Part shown: positions 54,793-64,000 of the stretch, one piece after another
How the letters are laid out: each line of letters starts with the position of its first letter
Numbering within the stretch: the stretch's first letter is position 1
Assembly (NCBI GenBank): GCA_963402885.1
Contig: OY727094.1
Location: 12,464,501 to 12,528,500, forward strand
Reading direction: 5' to 3'
Source: Antedon bifida
Taxonomy: Eukaryota; Echinodermata; Crinoidea; Comatulida; Antedonidae
DNA length: 64,000 bases
The notes under the pieces: generated by a model
Told to the model about the DNA's origin: nothing
Database searches by the model: none
What the model saw: the letters and a program-made list of their open reading frames with translations, nothing else
Translations under genes and position numbers: made by a program

Positions 54793-56361
54793 TTTTTTTT
54801 TATTATTCTTCTTTCTTTCTCAGATTTTGTGCACGCGTTTTCTCTTCAACGTGTTAACATAACATGTTGTAACTTGGTCAACATTTAGACATTTAACTGA
54901 AGATGTTCTGCCAAGCTTTTGGACGCTGTCAGATCCGCGTAGCGTAAGTCACGCGCGATTTTCTGAAAATCTTAAATCGGTCATAACTTCGAAACCGATA
55001 AATATTTTTTAACGGAATTTTCTGCCACGTTTTCTTCACATCAATGGCTAACTTTTGGAATGTTTAACAAATTTTTGGAGATTAGAAAGTTTTCGCGTAA
55101 ATTGCGTTTGAAATATTTTACTCTTCTTATTTTGTGCACGCTGTTTCTCTTCAACGTGTAAACATAATATGTTGTAACTTGTTCAGCATTTAGACATTTT
55201 ACTGAAGTTGTCCAGCCAAGCTTTTTGACGATGTCAGAGCCGCGTAGCGTAAGTTACGCGTGATTTTCTGAAAATCTTAAATTGGTTATAACTTCGAAAC
55301 AAATGAATATTTTTAAACTTCATTTTCAGTCACGTTTGCTTCACATCAATAGTTAACTTTTTTAACGCTACCGCAATTTGTAACATTAGAAAGTGCGCGC
55401 GTAAATGGCGTTTGAAATTTTAAAATGCTTCAAATCAATTTCTGATTAAATTAGAGCACGATTCAGGTCATTTTAAGCGTTTAAAAAATTGCCACTGGTG
55501 CGCACATTTTTACGCGCGCACGGCGCAGGGAACACATATGAACATTTCTTTTACACGATTTGTGTTTTTAAATCTTCGGTTAACAATTTTACGTTATTTT
55601 ATTCACTTTTCAACTTGAAATGGCGTTCTACGAGCACGTTAAACATGACAGGTTGCGCACGAAAACGTCAACAAATTGTGAAAATGTTGCAAAATATGTC
55701 TACTTTTAAAAATGAAACAGTTCATCAGAATGCAAGGTTACCCCCATTTTTTATTTTATTTTCTTGCAGTGTATTAATCATAGGTCTAATTTATTATAGT
55801 CTTGAATGTTAAAAAGTGTTTGATAGCTACATTGTTTGCATATTAAATGTAATTTTTGAAATAATTATCAACAAACAAACATAAACATATTCAAAGAGTA
55901 AAACAATAAACATAACGTTTATCTTTTTTCTTTACATGTTAATACATAAAACTTGAAAGTATGCACTTTCATAATATGTCAGTGTTTAAAATTTGTGAAG
56001 ATTTCATCATAGTAAAAATTATGATTTAAGTTCGATATGTAATAATCAACTTGCATCGAGGGGGTTCACGACATACCGAATGAACGAGGACTCTTTCTTC
56101 GGATTTTCTTCAGCAGGTGCTCATATGGCTCGATGTGTAGTGCAACCGACTTTGGTATTAGAGGTACCGGGATCGAATCCCATCACGGGAAAGCAATTAA
56201 TTAAAAGTATTTATTAGGTTATTACACTGAAAGGGAAGTTTTAATTTTGAATAGGCTACTTTTTTGGAAAAGTCATAACTGAGAAGTACTTTAATACGCA
56301 AGATACGTTTTGTTGCGGGCGGATAACCAAACTCGTCCTCAAGTGACGAGTTTAGATCTAG
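54793..56361 (+). mobile_element. Helentron-like element, family B, headless
   Basis: Starts directly after the previous CTAG with TTTTTATTATTCTTCTTTCT and has no head hairpin. The body matches 53177-54792 and includes the tRNA-like segment at 56115-56190. Ends GCGGATAACC, hairpin, CTAG at 56358-56361. Confidence 0.75.
56115..56190 (+). tRNA. tRNA-derived sequence (SINE-like head), second copy
   Basis: Same as 54553-54623 but with four extra bases (TAGT) after the A-box word, which restores a more tRNA-like D-loop length, and with GGGATCGAATCC in place of the perfect B box. Degenerate. Confidence 0.4.
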
Positions 56362-57891
56362 TTGTTGTTTTTGTTATTATTATTCTTCTTTCTGTACACT
56401 TTTGTGTAACAATTATCTCAATAAGTTGAATAGCAATGATCACAAATTTATCACAATGTCTTTTAAATACTTTAACTTAACCATAATAAGCTTTTCCGCG
56501 TGATCACTCAACCGTGACGTCATTAATACGCGATTTTGTGAAATCACACTATCAATCATATCTCCATAACTCTTTATCACATATCAATAAAATTCACTAT
56601 ACGTAAACTTCAGGTGAAGGGTAAATATATTAACAAATAAAAACTTACGTGTTTCAAGGTCATGCACGTGAAATTCCACGTTCAAAATTTAAAAAGCTCA
56701 AAATTAAGTTTTGATCATTTTAGAGCATGAATTAGGCCATTTGCATGTTTAAAAAAATTACTGCGCAAAAACACGTTTTTGCGCACGCAAATTTTAAAAA
56801 GCGTAAAAAATTAAATTTGATGTATAAATCACATTCTAATCACAATCCTTAGTACATTCACCGATTTTGAGTCCATTCGGACTTAAAATAACGCTATACG
56901 AGCATGTTAAAAATGACAAAATGCGCACATTAATTTCACAAAAGTTCTGATAATGGTGAAAAATATGTCTTTTTTAAAATGAAAATAACTCTTCAGAATG
57001 CAAGATGACCCCCAATTTTTTTACCTTATTCGGGAAGCCATTGAGTTGTAGATATGAATTCATGTACACATTTGACGTACAAAATGTTGTGACGTCATCA
57101 AATGGCCACTTGAATTTAAAATTAAGTTTTTTTCTCTTTCGTCATATAATTATCACATTCAATAGAACGCATCTCTGATATTTTGTGCCTGATTTTCGCT
57201 CAAATTGTAGTATGTGATTTCTCAATTAATTGGCTTTCCCATGACTTGCCACTATTTTCATTTTGATGAAGTCATCACGCGTAAAACCTTGAATAACATA
57301 GGTCGTGTAATTTCAACTTCGCCGTGAATTTAAATATCTTACAGCTCTTCAGAATTGAAGGTTACCTTGATTATTATAATTTATTATGAAAGCTGATGAA
57401 ATGTAGATATGAATTCATATAAAAATCAAGCCTATCGGATGTTGTGACGTTAACATATGGCCAGATGAAGTTAAAAAGTAGTTTATTCATCTTTTTCGTT
57501 AAAGTTATACAAATTTCAAAGAGAGCGCACAGCGCTTCTACGTGCCAGATTCTCTTCCAATTCTTATATTTATTTGCTCAATTCATGTTCTTTCGAAATT
57601 GCCAGCTTCGAGTTTAATTTGATAATTCCATCATACCAAAAAATTAGAACATGGTACGTGTCCCGTGATTTCACCTATGCTACACTGTATATAGATATAC
57701 GGTATATACTGTACATATTGTATATGGCATATAATAGGCACAACTCAGCACTATAAGCACATAATAGGATGGTATACATCAACATTTTCTGATCGTATGT
57801 TAACGTACGTGCATGTTTAAAAAAAATTAATTTCAGTAAAATGATAAAAATGATCACCTATAATTCGTCAAAGTGACGAATTAAATTCTAG
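56362..57891 (+). mobile_element. Helentron-like element, family A, headless
   Basis: No head hairpin; starts with TTGTT and TTATTATTCTTCTTTCTG and goes straight into the A body. Ends with AATGATCACCTA, hairpin and CTAG at 57888-57891. It carries the 3' inverted word although its 5' partner is absent, which implies loss of the head or incomplete transfer. Confidence 0.75.
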
Positions 57892-59453
57892 TGAGAAATT
57901 GTTTTTGTAAAAAAAATGTTTCTTCGCAATTTCTTTCTGTACAGATTTTGTGTAACAAATATCTCAAAAATTTTAATGTCAATGATTACCAAAATTTCTG
58001 AATGTCTTTCAAATACTTTAACTTAGTCCTAATAAGCTTTTCAGCGTGATCACTCATCCGTGACGTCACGTATACGCCATTTTGTGAAATCACATTATCA
58101 ATCATATATCCATAATTCATTATCACATATTTATGAAATTCACTACACGTAAACTTCGGGTCAAGGGTAAAAATATGAGCAAATAAAAACGCCCGTGCAC
58201 GTAGGGTCAAGCGCATGGAATCGCGCATTAAAAATTTAAAAAGCTCAAAATTACGTTTTAATCAATTTAAAGCATGAATTAGGCCATTTGCGTGTTTCAA
58301 AAAATTACTGCGCAAAAAAAGTATTTCGCGTGCGCGATACTTACAAGGCGTAAAAATTGCGATTTTTTATACAAATCGCATTCTACTCACCATCCTTAGT
58401 ACATTCATCAAATTTGAGTCAGTTCCGACTTAAAATAACGCTATACGAGCAGGTTAAAAATGACAAAATGCGCAAATTAATTGCATCAAAGTGCTGAAAA
58501 TTGTGAAAAATAAGGCCTTTTTAAAATGAATATAACTCTTCAGAATGGCAGGTGACCCCCAATTTTTTTAACTTATTCTGGAAGCCATTGGGTTGTAGAT
58601 ACACATTCATGTACACATTAGACGTACAAAATGGTATGACGTCATCAAATGGCCACTTCAATTTAAAAATTAATAATTTGTATCTTTTTGTGTGGGTTAT
58701 CACATTCAATAGAGCGCATCTCCGTTATTTGAGCCCGATTTTCGCAGAAATTTTAGTATGTGCTTGCTCAATTAATTATCTTTGTCATGAGTTGTCAACA
58801 TTTTATTTTGATGACGTCATCACGCGTAAAAACTTGAATAAACTAGGTCGTGTAATTTCAGCTACACCATACATTTGAATATCGTATAGCTCTTCAGAAT
58901 TAAAGGTAACCTTGAAGATTATAACTTATTATGAAAGCTGATGAAATGTAGATATGAATTCATATAAAAAATAAGCCTATCGGATGTTGTGAAGTTATCA
59001 TATGGCCAGTTGAAGTTAAAAAGTAGTTTTTAAATTTCTTTAGTCAAAGTTATACAAATTTCAAAGAGCGCGCATTGCGCTTCTACGTGACAAATTCTCT
59101 TCCAATTCTTATATTTATTTGCTCAATTCATTATCTTTCGAAATTGTTAACTTCAAGTTTATTTTGATAATTCCATCATATCAAAAAATTTGAACATTGT
59201 GTGGTTCCCGTAATTTCACCTATGTTACACTGTATATAGATATACTGTACACTGTACTGTATAGAGTATATATTCTATGACACATAATAGGTACAACTCA
59301 GCACTATAAGCATATGCATCATGTCGTAGGATGGCGTACATCAACTTTTTATGATCGTATGTTAACGTACATGCATGTTTAAAAAATGTTAATTTCATTA
59401 AAATGATAAAAATGATCACCTATAATTTGTCAAAGTGACGAATTAAATTCTAG
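57892..59453 (+). mobile_element. Helentron-like element, family A body with a different head
   Basis: The head GAGAAATTGTTTTTGTAAAA...TTCGCAATTTC (about 57893-57933) pairs GAAATTG with CAATTTC, unlike the other heads, and then joins the A body at CTTTCTGTACA. The 3' end is A type: AATGATCACCTA, hairpin (one base changed, AATTTGTCA), CTAG at 59450-59453. Confidence 0.7.
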
Positions 59454-59454
59454 T

Positions 59455-61038
59455 TAGGTGATCATTTAGAATAAAATGATCACCTATTGTTATTGTATGA
59501 AATCTTTATTCTTCTCCTTCTTATTATTTATTTCTCTCTGTACAAATTTGTGTAACAATTATCTCAAAAAGTTAAATGTCAATGATCACAAATTTTTGAC
59601 AATGTCTTTTAAATACTTTAACTTAGCCATAATAAGCTTTTCAGTGTGATCACTCAACCGTGACGTCATTAATACGCGATTTTGTGAAATCACTCTATCA
59701 ATCATATCTCCAAAACTCTTTATTACATATCAATGAAATTCACTACATGTAAACTTCAGGTCAAGGGTAAAAATATTAGCAAATAAAAACTTGCGCGTTT
59801 CAAGGTCATGCGCGTAAAATTGCGCATTAAAAAATTAAAATGCTCCAAATTAAGTTTTGATCAATTTAGAGCATGAATTAGGCCATTTGCGTGTTTTAAA
59901 AAATTACTGCGCAAAAACACGTTTTTGCGCGTGCATACATAGAAAGCGTAAAAAAATACCATTTTTTGTACAAATTGCATTCTACTCATCTTTCTTAGTA
60001 CATTCACCAAATTTGAGTCCATTCCGACTTAAAATAACGCTATACGAGCACGTTAAAAATGACAAAATGCGCACAATAATTGTACAAAAGTGCTAAAAAT
60101 GGTAAAAAGTATGGCCTTTTTAAAATGAATATAACTCTTCAGAATGGAAGATGACCCCCAATTTTTTTAACCTAATATGGAAGCCAATAAGTTGTAGATA
60201 TAAATGTATATACACATTAGACGTACAAAATGGTATGACGTCATCAAATGGCCACTTGAATTAAAAAATTAGTAATTTTTATCTTTTTGTGTGGGTTTTC
60301 ACATTCAATAGAGCGCATCTCCGTTATTTGGACCCGATTTTCGCACAAATTTTAGTATGTGCTTGCTCAATTAATTATCTTTCTCATGAGTTGTCAACAT
60401 TTTCAATTTGATGCTGTCATCACGCGTAAAAACTTGAATAACCTAGGTCATGTAATTTCAGCTACAACATACATTTGAATATCTTCAGAATTAAAGGTGA
60501 CTTTGAAGATTATAACTTATTATGAAAGCTGATGAAATGTAGATATGAATTCATATAAAAATTAAGCCTATCGGATGATGTGATGTTATCATATGGCCAG
60601 TTGAAGTTAAAAAGTAGTTTTTAGATTTCTTTAGTCGAAGTTATACAAATTTCAAAGAGCGCGCATTGCGCTTCTACGTATCAAATTCTCTTCCAATCCT
60701 TATATTTATTTGCTCAATTCATTATCTTTCGAAATTGTCATCTTCGAGTTTATTTTGATAATTCCATCATACCAACAAATTTGAACATGATGTGGGTCCC
60801 ATAATTTTACCTATGCTACACTGTATATAGATATACAGTATATACTGTATATATTGTATATGACACATAATAGGTACAACTCAGCACTATAAGTGTATAT
60901 GCATCATGTCATAGGATGGCGTACATCAGCTTTTTACGATCGTATGTTAACGTACGTGCATGTTTAAAAAATGTTAATTTCATTAAAATGATAAAAATGA
61001 TCACCTATAATTCGTCAAAGTGACGAATTAAATTCTAG
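59455..61038 (+). mobile_element. Helentron-like element, family A, with head
   Basis: The A head at 59455 (TAGGTGATCATTT...AAATGATCACCTA) and the A end (AATGATCACCTA, hairpin, CTAG at 61035-61038). 1584 bp, aligned throughout with 49867-51441. Confidence 0.8.
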
Positions 61039-61039
61039 T

Positions 61040-61113
61040 TAGGTGATCATTTAGAATAAAATGATCACCTATTGTTATTGTACAAAATCTTTATTGTTGT
61101 TTTTGTTATTATT
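61040..61113 (+). mobile_element. Orphan family A head
   Basis: The A head and about 40 following bases (ATTGTTATTGTACAAAATCT) then switch to the family C head. The break point is near that of the stub at 53072. Confidence 0.75.
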
Positions 61114-62694
61114 AGTTATCCGCTTAGTAGCGGATAACTCCTTGTGATTGTAGTGGATCATTATTTTTTTTCTGTATTATTCTTATTTCTTTCCCGTTTT
61201 TTTGTGGCTCACGTATCTCTAAAATGTGTAAACATAATATTTCATAACTTTGACAACATGTGGGCATTTACGTGAAGTTGTGCACCTCCTATTTTGAATG
61301 ACGTCAGAGTTGCGCAACGTGACTTACGCGCGATTTTATGATTTTTAATGATTGATCATAGCTTAAAAACCAAGAGTAATTTTTTTTTTACCCTTTATGA
61401 AAATTTAAGTCATATCAAGGGCAAACTTTTAGTTAACTAAAAATTGCGTGTTTTACAAGAAGTTACGCGCGCACGCGCATTAAAAATTTTAAAATGCGCA
61501 AAATTAATTTCTAATCAACTTTTTACGCCGTTCGTGACATTTTGCGCATGTCAAAATTTCCCGCGCGCGCGAACAATTTTACGCGTGCAGTGCGCACGCA
61601 ACATGAAAATCATGTTTTTTTCTATTAAATTGTGATTTTTCAGCCTTTCCTAGTCATTTTTAAAAAGATTGACATCATTTCAAATTAAAATGACGTCATA
61701 CGTACACGTTGATTTAGACCATTTGCATGCGTTTTAGTTGCAAAAGTTACAAAATATTGTCAAAATTATGCCTATTTTGAATCTATTATAGCTCCTCAGG
61801 ATCAACCGTTACCCCCGAGTTTTTTAACTTAATATGTAAGCAGATATGTTGTAGATATGAATTCATGCAGAATTTTTTTTTTACGGATGTTGTGACGTCA
61901 TCGTATGGCCACACAAATGTAAAAAATAGGATTTTTGTCTCTTTCGTTATTGCTCATCACATTCAATGGAGCGCATCACGCTTATCCGTCTTCCATTTTC
62001 TCCGAGATTTTAATATTATCTAGGTCAATCAACTGTCTTTCGCATGAGTTAAAAATATTTTAATTTTTATAACGTCATCATGCCTAAAAATTTAAATTAC
62101 GTGGGTCATTAATTTTATCTTTACAGTAAATTTTAATCTGTTATAGCTCGTAAGAATAAAATGTAATAATCACGATTAAAACGTTTTCTGGAAGCTATTG
62201 GATTGTAGATACAAAATCATGTAAAAATTTTGCCAATCGGATGTTGTGACGTCATCATATGGCCAGTTAAATAAAAAAAGTCGTATTTTCATATTTTGCG
62301 TCATAGTTCATTACATTTAAAAGAGCGCGCATTAATATTTCACGTATTAAAATTTCTTCTACACGTTAATATGTTGTTGCTGAGATAATTTCCTTGCAAA
62401 ATTGCTACCTTCGCATTTCATTTTAAAACCGTCAACATGTTAAAAATTGCAATAAATAGCGGGTCCCGTAATTTCACCTATTCTACATGTACACTGTATG
62501 TGATACGGATACAGATTATACTGTGTATACTATATATGAATCAAAACAATAGAATTCAGCAATAACAACATATTCTTCAGTTGAGGTCATAATGCCATAA
62601 TCTTTTTCTGTGTGTAATATTTCAACGTATGATGTTCACGTGGCGTTTGTCGTGCGGATAACTAACTCGTCAAAGTGACGAGTTTCATGTCTAG
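61114..62694 (+). mobile_element. Helentron-like element, family C
   Basis: The head AGTTATCCGC-TTAGTA-GCGGATAACT is matched by GCGGATAACT before the 3' hairpin AACTCGTCA-AAG-TGACGAGTT and CTAG (62691-62694). The terminal base change (A instead of G in the head) is matched at the 3' inverted copy (T instead of C), i.e. the two ends co-vary. Body as in 46075-49862. Confidence 0.8.
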
Positions 62695-64000
62695 TTATTC
62701 TTCTTTCTGTACACTTTTGTGTAACAATTATCTCAAAAAGTAGAATAGCAATGATCACAAAAATTGTACAATGTCTTTCAAATACTTTAACTTAACCATA
62801 ATAAGCTTTTCAGTGTGATCACTCAACCGTGACGTCATTAATACGCGATTTTGTGAAATCACACTACCAATTATATCTCCATAATTCATTATCACATATC
62901 AATGAAATTCACTACACGTAAACTTCAGGTCAAGGGTAAAAATATAAGCAAATAAAAACTTGCGTGTTTCAAGGTCATGCGCGTGAAATCACGCGTTAAA
63001 AATTTAAAAAGCTCAAAATTAAGTTTTGATCAAATTAGAGCATGAATTAGGCCATTTGCGTGTTTCAAAAAATTACTGCGCAAAAACACGTTTTTGCGCG
63101 CGCAATACTTAAAAAGCGTAAAAAATACGATTTTTTTGTACAAATCGCATTCTACTCACCATCCGTAGTACATTCACCAAATTTGAGTCCGTTCCGACTT
63201 AAAATAACGCTATACGAGCAGGGTAAAAATGACAAAATGCGCACATTAATTGCATCAAAGTGCTGAAAATGGTGAAAAATAGGCCTTTTTAAAATGAAAA
63301 TAGCTCTTCAGAATGCAAGATGACACCCAGTTTTTTTAACTTATTCTGGAAGCCATTGAGTTGTAGATATGAATTCATGTACACATTTCACGTACAAAAT
63401 GTTGTGGCATCATCAAATGGCCACTTGAATTTAAAAATTAGGTTTTTTTCTCTTTCGTCATAGATTATCACATTCAAAAGTGCGCATCTCGGTTATTTTG
63501 TGCCCGATTTTCGATCAAATTTTAGTATATGATTGCTCAATTAATTATCTTTCTCATGAGTTGTCAACATTTTAATTTTAATCACGTCATCACGCGTAAA
63601 AACTTGAATAACGTAGGTCGTGTAATTTCACCTTCAGCGTATATTTGAACATCTCACAGCTCTTCAGAGTTAAAGGTGACCATGATGATTATAATTTGTT
63701 ATGAAAGCTGATGAAATGTAGATATGAATTCATATAAAAAATAAGCCAATCAGATGTTGTGATGTTATCATATGGCCAGTTGAAGTTAAAAAGTAGTTTT
63801 TAAATTTCTTTAGTCAAAGTTATACAAATTTCAAAGAGCGCGCATTGCGCTTCTACGTGCCACATTCTCTTCCAATTCTTATATTTATTTGGTCAATTCA
63901 TTATCTTTCGAAATTGTCAACTTCGAGTTTATTTTGATAATTCCATCATACCAAAAAATTAGAACATGATGTGTGTCCCGTAATTTCACCTATGCTACAC
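62695..64000 (+). mobile_element. Helentron-like element, family A, headless, cut by the window end
   Basis: Starts TTATTCTTCTTTCTGTACACT without a head and follows the A body to the end of the window. The 3' end is expected about 230 bp beyond the window. Confidence 0.75.

Noticed and set aside
53925..55812. ORFs of 70-107 residues in family B elements
   Set aside because: They are similar between copies because the copies are duplicates, but they differ by frameshifts, lack any domain and do not resemble Rep or helicase.

Overview
This is eukaryotic, AT-rich, intron- and transposon-heavy DNA. The spliced ROCO/death-fold gene, the mix of CR1/L2/Tx1-type LINEs, Helentron-like elements and MITEs, and the frequent TAGGCCTA words fit a marine invertebrate, perhaps an echinoderm or another invertebrate deuterostome. 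The species assignment is a guess; the eukaryotic assignment is firm.

Layout. (1) 1-3797: an 87-bp satellite, about 43 copies, cut by the left window edge. (2) 4011-32580: a large direct tandem segmental duplication, copy A 4011-22715 and copy B 22716-32580. Each copy carries, in the same order, a minus-strand CR1-like LINE with its RT core deleted, a possible RT remnant, a 59-bp minisatellite with a CRE palindrome in every unit, unidentified ORFs, a short F-box ORF behind a TATA box, a foldback palindrome (complete in A, one arm in B), an L2-like RT remnant and another unidentified ORF. Each copy ends in a 25-bp hairpin palindrome. Copy A alone is interrupted by a nearly complete Tx1/L1-like LINE (15036-21517) with an 11-bp target-site duplication; copy B keeps the unoccupied site. 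(3) 32581-35345: intergenic DNA with minisatellites and a TTAA-flanked MITE. (4) 35564-45849, minus strand: the 3' part of a real multi-exon gene, 14 exons in consistent phase. It encodes a Roc GTPase, a COR domain, a Cys-rich segment, Thr/Pro-rich duplicated micro-exons, and a last exon with a DED-like and a Death-like domain. Its 5' exons, including the P-loop, are not visible. (5) 46075-64000: an 18-kb head-to-tail train of about ten 1.5-1.6-kb rolling-circle (Helentron/DINE-1-like) non-autonomous elements of three related families. One is split by a 2.6-kb transposon with perfect 32-bp terminal inverted repeats.

The most interesting signals are as follows. The Tx1-like LINE has a third ORF whose stop overlaps the ORF2 start (AUGUCUAA), which suggests coupled re-initiation. 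The Helentron-like train has co-varying terminal inverted repeats and swapped head modules. An unidentified pair of ORFs in the duplication shares a V-L-G-G-centred motif. The ROCO-DED-Death gene is a likely innate-immunity or cell-death regulator. The two duplication copies form a natural dated series of insertions, deletions and array contractions.
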